Source of the DNA: a virus
Virus record (IMG/VR): IMGVR_UViG_3300002835_001051
Span: 1 to 24,373 of that record
Length of the DNA stretch: 24,373 nucleotides
Reading direction: 5' to 3' (one strand)
This document shows positions 6,367-12,037 of this stretch, in pieces (the first letter of the stretch is position 1; each line of letters opens with the position of its first letter). Under the pieces are notes generated by a model. The model saw nothing but the letters and a program-made list of their open reading frames with translations, was not told the DNA's origin and made no database searches. The translations under genes and the position numbers were made by a program.

Positions 6367-6536
6367 TACACGCCCTCCACTTCTACTGGTGGAGAGATTC
6401 GCCACTCTAACGCCTCTAGGGTTGATTCATCGTAATCCCCTGTCTCACGCATTTCTTGAATTGAATCGAGCAAGTCTACGATTACATTTTCGTAAAAACT
6501 ATTTAGTTCGTCTGTAAGTATTTGTCTCTCACTCAT
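6366..6536 (-). CDS. Hypothetical protein (56 aa)
   Basis: Not recognised. Start MSERQILTDELNSFYENVIV at 6536 overlaps the upstream stop (ATGAGTGA) with AGGTGG before it. Acidic and helical. Ends WRISPPVEVEGV. Confidence 0.75.
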   Translation of the reverse strand: MSERQILTDELNSFYENVIVDLLDSIQEMRETGDYDESTLEALEWRISPPVEVEGV

Positions 6537-6714
6537 TGCTGTCCACCTTTTCTTCTTTAGCGTTTTGTAAAGCCCCTGCTGTGTAAGCAAAGTCCCAGAT
6601 TTGTCTGGCGTTGTAAACTGTGTAGATTGAAACTTCGTGTTTGTCTGCTATGGCTTGTGCCTTATCAAACCAAACAAAAAAATCTCTTTCTCTGTCTTCG
6701 TAAAATTTATCCAT
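6529..6714 (-). CDS. Hypothetical protein (61 aa)
   Basis: Not recognised. Start MDKFYEDRERDFFVWFDKAQ at 6714, directly after the previous stop, with AAGGAG upstream; an in-frame ATG further back lies inside the preceding gene. The middle (ADKHEVSIYTVYNARQIWDF) could be a small helix-turn-helix, but this is weak. Confidence 0.75.
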   Translation of the reverse strand: MDKFYEDRERDFFVWFDKAQAIADKHEVSIYTVYNARQIWDFAYTAGALQNAKEEKVDSNE

Positions 6715-6715
6715 T

Positions 6716-6844
6716 TTAGTTATCTCCTTCTTCTTCGTTTTTATCTCGGCAATCGCAATCAGCATTGCTACAAGGATTTTCCAAGTGGAACTCCCTTGCC
6801 TCTTCCATAAGGCTTGCCACTTCTGGTGAGATGTAAAGATTCAT
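6716..6844 (-). CDS. Cys-rich microprotein (42 aa)
   Basis: MNLYISPEVASLMEEAREFH, then LENPCSNADCDCRDKNEEEG. Three closely spaced Cys follow a helical start. Strong AAAGGGG ribosome site. First gene of the nine-gene operon, 35 bases downstream of a TTGACT/TATAAT promoter. Confidence 0.7.
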   Translation of the reverse strand: MNLYISPEVASLMEEAREFHLENPCSNADCDCRDKNEEEGDN

Positions 6845-6879
6845 TTAGTTCCCCTTTCAAGAAAACTTCTTACATTTCT

Positions 6880-6907
6880 ATTATACAGATTTATTCGCCA
6901 GAGTCAA
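6880..6907 (-). promoter_or_regulatory. Promoter for the nine-gene operon 5334-6844
   Basis: TTGACT (6902-6907), 16 bp, TATAAT (6880-6885), a perfect -10. It overlaps the 3' end of the preceding gene. Confidence 0.8.
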
Positions 6908-7145
6908 ACTTATCTTCTTCAATTTCTCGAACGATTGTAAAGTCGAACTCTTCATCATTCGGGTCGAAGGCTCGCTGATACTCTGCCTCGTCTTGAAAAT
7001 AAAACCAGACACGCTGGTCGAAACTTTCGTCTGCGACCATCTTCTCCATCAACTTAGGGTCATTGAGGATAATTACCATCGCGTCTGTATCGCCAGACAC
7101 TTCTTCATCTTTCCAGATGTAATCTACCCAAACTACTCTTTCCAT
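6891..7145 (-). CDS. Acidic hypothetical protein (84 aa)
   Basis: Not recognised. MERVVWVDYIWKDEEVSGDT start with GGAGGAG 3 bases before it. Very acidic throughout (AFDPNDEEFDFTIVREIEED). Starts right after the stop of the 54-aa gene (TAAATG), so the two form a pair. Confidence 0.75.
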   Translation of the reverse strand: MERVVWVDYIWKDEEVSGDTDAMVIILNDPKLMEKMVADESFDQRVWFYFQDEAEYQRAFDPNDEEFDFTIVREIEEDKFDSGE

Positions 7146-7310
7146 TTACTCCTCCACCTTTTCTACTTTTACTCTCTTCGGCACAACACGCCACTTACGA
7201 CCAGACCAAGATACGATTCCAATTCCGTAATCGTTCGCCAACTTTCTATTTGCGAATTCAAATGGGGCGAATCCCTGACCTTGAATTTCTACTAAGTAAA
7301 TTACCTTCAC
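7146..7310 (-). CDS. Small basic hypothetical protein (54 aa, GTG start)
   Basis: GTG start with GAGGAGG 6 bases upstream: MKVIYLVEIQGQGFAPFEFA, then WSGRKWRVVPKRVKVEK. Basic beta protein in a region of acidic ones. First gene of a two-gene transcript from the promoter at 7334-7364. Confidence 0.7.
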   Translation of the reverse strand: MKVIYLVEIQGQGFAPFEFANRKLANDYGIGIVSWSGRKWRVVPKRVKVEKVEE

Positions 7311-7333
7311 TTTATTCCTCCTCTTTCATTTTT

Positions 7334-7364
7334 AGTATACCAAACAAATCTCTAAAAGCACAAG
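7334..7364 (-). promoter_or_regulatory. Promoter for 6891-7310
   Basis: TTGTGC (7359-7364), 18 bp, TATACT (7334-7339). It overlaps the last codons of the gene at 7352. Confidence 0.6.
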
Positions 7365-7720
7365 TCAGCCGAACAATGTCTTCCGTGTCCAACTCTGCCC
7401 TCGAAATTACAGTTGAAATGTGGGATTGGGTGTCCACTCTTACAAACCTCACAGTTTGCCTCTTCAGCCCTTCGCTTGTCTTCGATTCTCTGTCTCGACA
7501 ATTCAATCTGTCTCTGCTCTTCAGCAAGTATCGCTTTGTATTCTGGACTCTCACTCTTCTTCGGTGAGTTTAGATACTGCTCGATTAGTTCACTAGCACC
7601 TTTACTGCTTAGGTCTGTCGCAAGGAACTCGTCATACTTCGCAACCAGATTCGGTGCGTATCGCTCGTTCTTCAAACGCCCTAGAAATTTCCATTGCTTT
7701 TCAGTCATTTTATTTCCCAT
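7352..7720 (-). CDS. Hypothetical protein sharing a module with the DUF6011 gene (122 aa)
   Basis: The N-terminus (TEKQWKFLGRLKNERYAPN ... SSKGASELIEQYLNSP) matches the start of the protein at 1761-2195 (SERQIGFIESLLTER ... SSKEASDLISNLLKAP). In place of the DUF6011 end it has a charged helix (AEEQRQIELSRQRIEDKRRA) and a Cys/His tail (NCEVCKSGHPIPHFNCNFEG, then GRHCSADLCF). Probably a metal-binding protein of the same shared-module family. Confidence 0.8.
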   Translation of the reverse strand: MGNKMTEKQWKFLGRLKNERYAPNLVAKYDEFLATDLSSKGASELIEQYLNSPKKSESPEYKAILAEEQRQIELSRQRIEDKRRAEEANCEVCKSGHPIPHFNCNFEGRVGHGRHCSADLCF

Positions 7721-7741
7721 TTCTACCTTCCCTTCATTTCC

Positions 7742-7769
7742 AGTATAACAGAAAATAAAATGAAAGCAA
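7742..7769 (-). promoter_or_regulatory. Promoter for 7352-7720
   Basis: TTGCTT (7764-7769), 16 bp, TATACT (7742-7747), with the extended -10 TG. Confidence 0.7.
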
Positions 7770-7843
7770 GCATAAAAGACAATTATTTTTATTTATTTCC
7801 GTGCTTGACAAATTTGCTGGAGTGTGTGTAAATAAAAAAAGAT

Positions 7844-7868
7844 GGGGTGAAAAAACCTATACCCCTGT
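7844..7868 (+). repeat. Boundary element A5
   Basis: GGGGTGAAAAAACCTAT then ACCCCTGT, with arms GGGGT / ACCCC. Confidence 0.7.
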
Positions 7869-7874
7869 AAAAAA

Positions 7875-7900
7875 TACCACCGAACGCAATGTCGGTGGTA
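7875..7900 (-). terminator. Terminator built on a box-B copy
   Basis: TACCACCG / CGGTGGTA stem with a 10-base loop followed by TTTTTT on the minus strand. One arm is the box at 7888. Confidence 0.75.
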
Positions 7901-7911
7901 TGTGTTATGTA
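7888..7911 (+). promoter_or_regulatory. Box-B promoter-like site d
   Basis: AATGTCGGTGGT, TG at 16-17, TATGTA as -10. It ends 10 bp before the stop codon of the leftward gene. Confidence 0.45.
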
Positions 7912-7920
7912 ATTTTTGAA

Positions 7921-8388
7921 CTATGAAATGATTTGAAGTTCGACCACTCCACGCTGTTTGATTGGGTAGAATCCGTGCTTACCTTCTGCGAAGTGATAGT
8001 AAACATTTGCTAACTGGTAGCCCTTGCTACGATAGAAAGCCTGTCTGCGTTCTAACTTTTGTGCCTGTGAGACATTGACCCACTCGACCCCTTCGCCAAC
8101 CTGAACACGCCAGACCGAACCATACTTGCCTTCGACTATCTTAGCCTCGACCAAGTTGCCCTCTAAGTCCACTAAGCCGACCTCGTAGTCTATTCCGTGG
8201 TTTCGTGCCAAGTCAGCCTCACGCCTCTTGCTACTAGCCATTTGTTCGTGATAGAAGGCGTATCCGTCATCTTGAAGGATTCGGTGCTTGTCCTCGTAAA
8301 TTTCTTCGACCCTCTTCTCGCAAGCGTTAGCGTAGTCTGCCCACTCTTGTTCTGAAACATCTTCTCGATACCAAATTGAAACTGCCAT
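7921..8388 (-). CDS. Hypothetical protein (155 aa)
   Basis: Not recognised. MAVSIWYREDVSEQEWADYA start with GAGAGAGG upstream. Helical, charged N-terminal half (ACEKRVEEIYEDKHRILQDD; SSKRREADLARNHGIDYEV), then a beta-rich half (KIVEGKYGSVWRVQVGEGVE). Single-gene transcript with its own promoter and terminator. Confidence 0.8.
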   Translation of the reverse strand: MAVSIWYREDVSEQEWADYANACEKRVEEIYEDKHRILQDDGYAFYHEQMASSKRREADLARNHGIDYEVGLVDLEGNLVEAKIVEGKYGSVWRVQVGEGVEWVNVSQAQKLERRQAFYRSKGYQLANVYYHFAEGKHGFYPIKQRGVVELQIIS

Positions 8389-8412
8389 TTTTTTCCTCTC
8401 TCTTACATTTCT

Positions 8413-8440
8413 AGTATAGCAGGTTAGTCAGACAAAACAA
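8413..8440 (-). promoter_or_regulatory. Promoter for 7921-8388
   Basis: TTGTTT (8435-8440), 16 bp, TATACT (8413-8418). Confidence 0.65.
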
Positions 8441-8477
8441 CCCCAATCCGAAAGTTTCTTGAAAATCTTTTGAAACA

Positions 8478-8501
8478 ACAGGGGCGGCTCTTTTTTCACC
8501 C
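8478..8501 (-). repeat. Boundary element A6
   Basis: ACAGGGGCGGCTC then TTTTTTCACCC on the plus strand. Confidence 0.7.
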
Positions 8502-8537
8502 AGCAAAACCAGAATTTTTTTCTGCGACATAAAAAAA

Positions 8538-8556
8538 CCCCGTGCTTTCGCACGGA
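8538..8556 (-). terminator. Rho-independent terminator
   Basis: CTCCGTGC-GAAA-GCACGGGG followed by seven T on the minus strand. Confidence 0.85.
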
Positions 8557-8573
8557 GTTCAGTTTGTTATGTT

Positions 8574-8771
8574 TTAGTCATCAACCTCAACGACTTCGAC
8601 TTGTAGAGATTCATACTCTTCGTTGTATTTCACAAGGCGAACTATGTCTTCCGACACCATTGCCTTCATACTTCGTATCATCTGCTCTTCGTCTTTACCT
8701 TCAAACAAATCTTCGTGTTCGCCTTCTGGCTCGAACTCAAACATAAGACCCACTCTGTAAACTTTGCTCAT
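8574..8771 (-). CDS. Acidic hypothetical protein (65 aa)
   Basis: Not recognised. Start MSKVYRVGLMFEFEPEGEHE at 8771, overlapping the upstream stop as ATGA with a G-rich ribosome site. Ends in a beta-like acidic stretch (YESLQVEVVEVDD). Confidence 0.75.
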   Translation of the reverse strand: MSKVYRVGLMFEFEPEGEHEDLFEGKDEEQMIRSMKAMVSEDIVRLVKYNEEYESLQVEVVEVDD

Positions 8772-8977
8772 AGCACCCACCCCCCTTCAAGTTCTACTGG
8801 CTGAAATGGTCTGACCTCATAAAGAACCCTGACCTTTTCAACATACGGAGAATCCTTCCATTGCTCGCCTAAGCAATTAGGACAAACCAACTTGCCCTCT
8901 TTAGTTAGGCTCTGCTCTCCAAAGAATCCGTAGCACTCAACACAATCAAACACATAAACATAATTGACCTTTGCCAT
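8768..8977 (-). CDS. Small zinc-ribbon protein (69 aa)
   Basis: CVEC at residues 12-15 and CPNC at about 32-35 form a classic four-Cys ribbon (FDCVECYGFFGEQS ... GKLVCPNCLGEQW). GAGAGGAG ribosome site. Transcribed from a box-B promoter at 9003-9026. Confidence 0.8.
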   Translation of the reverse strand: MAKVNYVYVFDCVECYGFFGEQSLTKEGKLVCPNCLGEQWKDSPYVEKVRVLYEVRPFQPVELEGGWVL

Positions 8978-9002
8978 TTGAATCTCCTCTCTCTACTCTT
9001 TT

Positions 9003-9026
9003 ATAATAACAGCCACCTCTGACATT
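9003..9026 (-). promoter_or_regulatory. Box-B promoter g for the zinc-ribbon gene
   Basis: AATGTCAGAGGT, TG at 16-17, TATTAT as -10. The closest match of its class to a full promoter. TTACCA also sits 17 bp upstream of the -10. Confidence 0.65.
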
Positions 9027-9030
9027 GGTA

Positions 9031-9056
9031 ATCCCCCAGCCTCTCGACTGGGGAAT
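9031..9056 (-). terminator. Hairpin after 9069-9362, without T run
   Basis: ATCCCCCAG / CTGGGGAAT stem with an 8-base loop and no T tract. Confidence 0.5.
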
Positions 9057-9068
9057 CGGGGAACGAAC

Positions 9069-9362
9069 TTAGACAGCCCGAACGAAGTCATAATTGGCAA
9101 CACGAACTACTGCCTCATACGCCTCTGGAAAGTTCTCAGCAAGAGCCTTCAAATCAGCAGAACGATTAGAACCATTTACTAACTTGAACGCAACAGAGCC
9201 ACCAATCTTGGCGACCTTTGCCTCACCAAGAGCCTCACGCAAAATCACTTCTGCTTGAGCCTTCTTAGCCTTGCCCTCTGCCTCTAGTTGCTTACCAGCA
9301 ACAAAATCAGCAAGAGCCTTACGAACATCGGCATTGAAACCGACCTCAACGAAATCACTCAT
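9069..9362 (-). CDS. Hypothetical protein, paralogue of 12038-12361 (97 aa)
   Basis: Start MSDFVEVGFNADVRKALADF at 9362 with AGAGG 8 bases upstream. It aligns along its whole length with the protein at 12038-12361 (VEVGFDKETRKALADFVEAS; AEVILRxxLG; IGGxxAFK; FPEV/FPEAY; YDFI/YDFVRAV). A long charged helix (EAEGKAKKAQAEVILREALG) is followed by a small beta part. I do not know the family's function. Confidence 0.8.
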   Translation of the reverse strand: MSDFVEVGFNADVRKALADFVAGKQLEAEGKAKKAQAEVILREALGEAKVAKIGGSVAFKLVNGSNRSADLKALAENFPEAYEAVVRVANYDFVRAV

Positions 9363-9392
9363 CAACATCACCTCTCTTTCCCTCACATCTTT

Positions 9393-9420
9393 AGTATAGC
9401 AGGGGGGACTGACAAAGCAA
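9393..9420 (-). promoter_or_regulatory. Promoter for 9069-9362
   Basis: TTGCTT (9415-9420), 16 bp, TATACT (9393-9398). Confidence 0.65.
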
Positions 9421-9481
9421 GGTTATTTGAATAAATTATGAAAGTTTATTATAACAGTTTCATAACAGAGAAATCGGCAAT

Positions 9482-9505
9482 CTCTTACCATAGACCCCTG
9501 ACATT
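9482..9505 (-). promoter_or_regulatory. Box-B promoter-like site h
   Basis: AATGTCAGGGGT, TG at 16-17, TAAGAG. Nearly the same sequence as site b on the opposite strand. It would read into 9069-9362 as a second promoter. Confidence 0.5.
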
Positions 9506-9525
9506 TACGGCTCATCAAAACTGGA

Positions 9526-9540
9526 ACATAAGGCTTATGT
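9526..9540. repeat. 15-bp palindrome, copy 1
   Basis: ACATAAGGCTTATGT: arms of 7 bp around one G. Second copy at 14759. Confidence 0.6.
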
Positions 9541-9573
9541 AATAAAAGCAAACGGCAGTCAGCCAGGCAAACA

Positions 9574-9597
9574 ACAGGGGCGGCTGGTTTTTCACAC
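9574..9597 (-). repeat. Boundary element A7
   Basis: ACAGGGGCGGCTGG then TTTTTCACAC on the plus strand. Tandem with A8. Confidence 0.65.
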
Positions 9598-9599
9598 TT

Positions 9600-9624
9600 A
9601 CAGGGGTGGCTAGTTTTTCACCCG
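9600..9624 (-). repeat. Boundary element A8
   Basis: ACAGGGGTGGCTAG then TTTTTCACCCG. Begins 2 bp after A7. Confidence 0.7.
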
Positions 9625-9676
9625 ACATTTTTATTTATACAAGAAAACTTTTATTTGTCAAGTCGGATACAAAAAA

Positions 9677-9698
9677 AATCCCAAGCGAACTTGGGATT
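9677..9698 (-). terminator. Rho-independent terminator
   Basis: AATCCCAAG-TTCG-CTTGGGATT followed by eight T on the minus strand. Confidence 0.85.
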
Positions 9699-9720
9699 CT
9701 TATGTTTTAGATTTTAGATT

Positions 9721-9882
9721 CTAGATTTCAGATTTCAATCTGCGAACCTTGCGAGTGATAGTTATGCGATTCTGCCACGGAATAATTCCAGCCAACATAC
9801 CGAACCTAATCAGGTCGAAAGTTTTGTTTAGTTGGAACTTATCCAGTTCGGCAATTCGTTCGGGGGTTAGTTTATTCCTCAT
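9721..9882 (-). CDS. Small basic hypothetical protein (53 aa)
   Basis: Not recognised. MRNKLTPERIAELDKFQLNK start at 9882, GGAGAT ribosome site, overlapping the upstream stop. Basic C-terminus (ITITRKVRRLKSEI). Its last codons lie in a short imperfect repeat of TTTAGAT-like units (9706-9738). Confidence 0.7.
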   Translation of the reverse strand: MRNKLTPERIAELDKFQLNKTFDLIRFGMLAGIIPWQNRITITRKVRRLKSEI

Positions 9883-10018
9883 TGCTATCTCCATTTTCCT
9901 TGTTGAACTTTTCAAACGCTTTATCAACTTCGGGGTCGTAAATCCACTCCAAGAATTCTCGGATTCCTTCTTGTGTCTTTAGATTTACTTTTGGGTCGAT
10001 TGGATTTTCATACGCCAT
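9872..10018 (-). CDS. Hypothetical protein (48 aa)
   Basis: Not recognised. MAYENPIDPKVNLKTQEGIR, then EFLEWIYDPEVDKAFEKFNK. GGAGGAAA ribosome site. Ends inside the start region of the next gene (ATGAGGAATAA), so they are coupled. Confidence 0.7.
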   Translation of the reverse strand: MAYENPIDPKVNLKTQEGIREFLEWIYDPEVDKAFEKFNKENGDSNEE

Positions 10019-10061
10019 TTTTATTTCCTCCTCATTAGATACAACAGTTTTTATTTAGGAT

Positions 10062-10415
10062 TTATTCCCGAAATTCTTTTGCGAATTTGATTGCTTGTTG
10101 AAGGTCGTGTATCGGCTCTGAAAAGAATTCCGTATCCTTCTCCGTGTAAACCTCAAACCAAGAATTATTTTCCCAAGAGAAAACTTCCTCGCCCTTGTTT
10201 GTCCACTCGGCAAGTTCTTTATCATTAGTAATTCCAAATCTCTCCAGTTGGTCTGTGTATCTTATGACTTCGATACTGCCATCATCTCTCGTGGCGTGGA
10301 TTCGCATTTCACCATTTCGAACTACATAGTAGTCGCAACCTTCTTGTTCCCAGACTACTTCTGTGCCGGGTCCATTTGTATAAAAGGCTGAATCTAATTT
10401 TTCTGTTTCTGACAT
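10062..10415 (-). CDS. Hypothetical protein (117 aa)
   Basis: Not recognised. MSETEKLDSAFYTNGPGTEV, a beta-rich centre (DYYVVRNGEMRIHATRDDGS), and a helical end (DLQQAIKFAKEFRE). Overlaps the upstream gene by 22 bases. Confidence 0.8.
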   Translation of the reverse strand: MSETEKLDSAFYTNGPGTEVVWEQEGCDYYVVRNGEMRIHATRDDGSIEVIRYTDQLERFGITNDKELAEWTNKGEEVFSWENNSWFEVYTEKDTEFFSEPIHDLQQAIKFAKEFRE

Positions 10416-10567
10416 TTGATTTTACTCTTTCTTTTTTGTGGATTGTGTGTCGGACATTTTTTTGGATTTCGACACGGAACTAAAATCAGTTCCGAAAATT
10501 CATCTTTGAGCAATCCAAGAGCAAACATTTCTGCTCGCTCTTGGTCGCCCTTACGCTCTTGGAACAT
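10394..10567 (-). CDS. Hypothetical protein (57 aa)
   Basis: Start MFQERKGDQERAEMFALGLL overlaps the upstream stop as TAATG. The second half has a Cys/His motif (VPCRNPKKCPTHN) and a very basic tail (PQKRKSKIKCQKQKN), suggesting nucleic-acid binding. Function unknown. Confidence 0.7.
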   Translation of the reverse strand: MFQERKGDQERAEMFALGLLKDEFSELILVPCRNPKKCPTHNPQKRKSKIKCQKQKN

Positions 10568-10782
10568 TAGAGACCCCAAGCCCTAAAGTCTAAGTCGCTT
10601 GCGATACGCCTAGCGTTTGAGTGAGCCATTTCTCCGTAGAAATACTTTTTCTTTTTTGCCTTCTTATCAAACACATACCAGTAGTCGTTCTGGAACACAG
10701 CACTACCGAACCCAACTTCAACTTCGGCACTAGAAAAAACTACCTGCCAGTCTCGAACTAACTTCACACTTGGTTTAGCCAT
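10567..10782 (-). CDS. Hypothetical protein (71 aa)
   Basis: Not recognised. MAKPSVKLVRDWQVVFSSAE, a beta-like core (FGSAVFQNDYWYVFDKKAKK), ending ARRIASDLDFRAWGL. GAGAGG ribosome site. Probably transcribed from box-B site i. Confidence 0.75.
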   Translation of the reverse strand: MAKPSVKLVRDWQVVFSSAEVEVGFGSAVFQNDYWYVFDKKAKKKKYFYGEMAHSNARRIASDLDFRAWGL

Positions 10783-10809
10783 TTTTATTTCCTCTCTCTT
10801 TACAATTTT

Positions 10810-10833
10810 AGATTATCGGCAACCACCGACATT
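10810..10833 (-). promoter_or_regulatory. Box-B promoter i
   Basis: AATGTCGGTGGT then TGCCGATAATCT. TA at positions 19-20 begins TAATCT. No -35 of the TTGACA type is present. Confidence 0.6.
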
Positions 10834-10838
10834 TAGAT

Positions 10839-11006
10839 TTACTCTGCCTCCACGAAGGCAAACAGTTTTGCCTCTTTGTTCATTTCATCAGCGTTGAATC
10901 TCTGAACAAAAGCAAGAGCAGATTCCCAACTTTTCATTTTCAACAGAATCTTATCTACCCTGTTATCCTCGTTGGCAATCCAAACTCGAACTGAATAACT
11001 TTCCAT
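10839..11006 (-). CDS. Hypothetical protein (55 aa)
   Basis: Not recognised. MESYSVRVWIANEDNRVDKI, then LLKMKSWESALAFVQRFNAD. GAGAGG ribosome site. Supported by its own upstream box-B site and by fitting exactly between its neighbours. Confidence 0.7.
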   Translation of the reverse strand: MESYSVRVWIANEDNRVDKILLKMKSWESALAFVQRFNADEMNKEAKLFAFVEAE

Positions 11007-11029
11007 TTGTTTTCCTCTCTTTCATTTTT

Positions 11030-11053
11030 AGACTATCGGCAACCACCGACATT
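11030..11053 (-). promoter_or_regulatory. Box-B promoter j
   Basis: Identical to site i over 20 bases, except TAGTCT in place of TAATCT. Confidence 0.6.
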
Positions 11054-11058
11054 TGAAT

Positions 11059-11196
11059 CTAAGCGAACTTGAAAACCTTTTTGAACACACCAAAGAACTT
11101 CTCTCGAACTTCCTCTGCCTTCTTGTCGCGAGCAACCTTCGCCTCGTAAAGAGCCTTACGCTCGGCTATTGCCTCTGCTGAAAACCAATCTGCCAT
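11059..11196 (-). CDS. Small charged helical protein (45 aa)
   Basis: Not recognised. MADWFSAEAIAERKALYEAK, then VARDKKAEEVREKFFGVFKK. One amphipathic basic helix. GGAGGAGG ribosome site, strong promoter 23 bases upstream of the start. Confidence 0.7.
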   Translation of the reverse strand: MADWFSAEAIAERKALYEAKVARDKKAEEVREKFFGVFKKVFKFA

Positions 11197-11218
11197 CTCA
11201 ATCACCTCCTCCACTTAT

Positions 11219-11247
11219 AGTATTACAGTTTTAGGGTGATTTGTCAA
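11219..11247 (-). promoter_or_regulatory. Promoter for 11059-11196
   Basis: TTGACA (11242-11247), 17 bp, AATACT (11219-11224). Confidence 0.75.
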
Positions 11248-11306
11248 GAGGAAAACACTATTTATTACAAAATCTTTTTTCGGCAAAAGTCTCGGCAAAG
11301 CCAAAA

Positions 11307-11332
11307 ACAAGGGGTGCTACTTTTTTCACCCC
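11307..11332 (-). repeat. Boundary element A9
   Basis: ACAAGGGGTGCTAC then TTTTTTCACCCC on the plus strand. Confidence 0.7.
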
Positions 11333-11369
11333 ACCAAACGAACTTTCTGCCCTCCCAGCATAAGAAAAA

Positions 11370-11389
11370 AGCCGAGATTTCTCTCGGCT
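11370..11389 (-). terminator. Rho-independent terminator
   Basis: AGCCGAGA-GAAA-TCTCGGCT followed by TTTTTT on the minus strand. Confidence 0.85.
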
Positions 11390-11406
11390 CTGACTGCTTG
11401 GGTTCT

Positions 11407-11574
11407 TTACAAACTTGCGAGGCTCACTACTGCGACAAAGACTTCGCTTGGCTTTACCTTGCGACCTCCAGCCTTCTTTTGAAATCTCGACAAAGCCTTT
11501 TGCCTTGCTTGCTCGGAACTTTCAGCCATAATCTCTACTTGGCGATTCCTGTAAAAGCACAGATACTTATTCAT
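11407..11574 (-). CDS. Small conserved phage-type protein (55 aa)
   Basis: MNKYLCFYRNRQVEIMAESS, then EQARQKALSRFQKKAGGRKV, then FVAVVSLASL. This is the beta-alpha-beta plan of short proteins seen in many unrelated phages, role unknown. Start at 11574 with GAAGGGAG 5 bases upstream. Confidence 0.75.
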   Translation of the reverse strand: MNKYLCFYRNRQVEIMAESSEQARQKALSRFQKKAGGRKVKPSEVFVAVVSLASL

Positions 11575-11593
11575 TGGAACTCCCTTCACTATT

Positions 11594-11617
11594 AGACTAT
11601 CGGCAACCTCTGACATT
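11594..11617 (-). promoter_or_regulatory. Box-B promoter k
   Basis: AATGTCAGAGGT then TGCCGATAGTCT. The same downstream half as j, with the AGA variant of the box. Confidence 0.6.
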
Positions 11618-11683
11618 TAGCCCAGCCCAGCCCAGTCCAGCACTATCTTACGGAACAAAAACGAAAGCCCCAACAGAAATGTC

Positions 11684-11708
11684 GGGGTGAAAAAGGGGCT
11701 ACCCCTGT
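11684..11708 (+). repeat. Boundary element A10
   Basis: GGGGTGAAAAAGGGGCT then ACCCCTGT. Starts a few bases past the terminator at 11717. Confidence 0.7.
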
Positions 11709-11715
11709 AAAAAAA

Positions 11716-11892
11716 TCAAGCCCAATCTTTCAGGGCTTGAAGTTTTTTGGATTGGCGAGTTCGGATTCGCTTTTCTCTTTTATCTGCGTGTGTTCCATTA
11801 GCACCCGAACGATTACGCTCACGCATAAGAATCGCAAGTTTGAGAGATTCTAAATCTCGCCTCGCTTTATTTGCTCTGTCTAGTTTTCGCAT
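11716..11892 (-). CDS. Small basic protein (58 aa)
   Basis: MRKLDRANKARRDLESLKLA, then ILMRERNRSGANGTHADKRE, then KRIRTRQSKKLQALKDWA. Extremely Arg/Lys-rich, so nucleic-acid binding is plausible. AGGAGG ribosome site. The last eight codons form the stem of the terminator hairpin. Confidence 0.75.
   Translation of the reverse strand: MRKLDRANKARRDLESLKLAILMRERNRSGANGTHADKREKRIRTRQSKKLQALKDWA
11717..11739. terminator. Terminator inside the gene end, bidirectional
   Basis: CAAGCCC / GGGCTTG, 9-base loop. ATTTTTTT follows on the minus strand (overlapping the TGA stop) and AAGTTTTTT on the plus strand. Confidence 0.75.
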
Positions 11893-11944
11893 TTTTTATT
11901 TCCTCCTAGTTCTATTGTATCACAACTATCAGACATAATGGGAA

Positions 11945-11983
11945 ACCCTACCGAATTTTCGTGAGGGAATTTTTCGGTAGGGT
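11945..11983. terminator. Long hairpin, weak T run
   Basis: Perfect 11-bp arms ACCCTACCGAA / TTCGGTAGGGT around 17 bases. Confidence 0.6.
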
Positions 11984-11990
11984 CTCGGTG

Positions 11991-12027
11991 GGTGGCTAGG
12001 AGAATTGAGAGGCAAGAACTAGCCACC
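11991..12027. repeat. Second hairpin after 12038-12361
   Basis: GGTGGCTAG / CTAGCCACC arms of 9 bp with a 19-base loop, directly beside the previous hairpin. No T run. Confidence 0.55.
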
Positions 12028-12037
12028 ACTTTTATCT

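Larger units (their letters stand above)
9421..9670. other. Non-coding regulatory stretch
   Basis: No gene. From left to right it holds a minus-strand box-B site (9482-9505), a 15-bp palindrome (9526-9540) and two tandem boundary elements (9574-9624). Confidence 0.6.
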
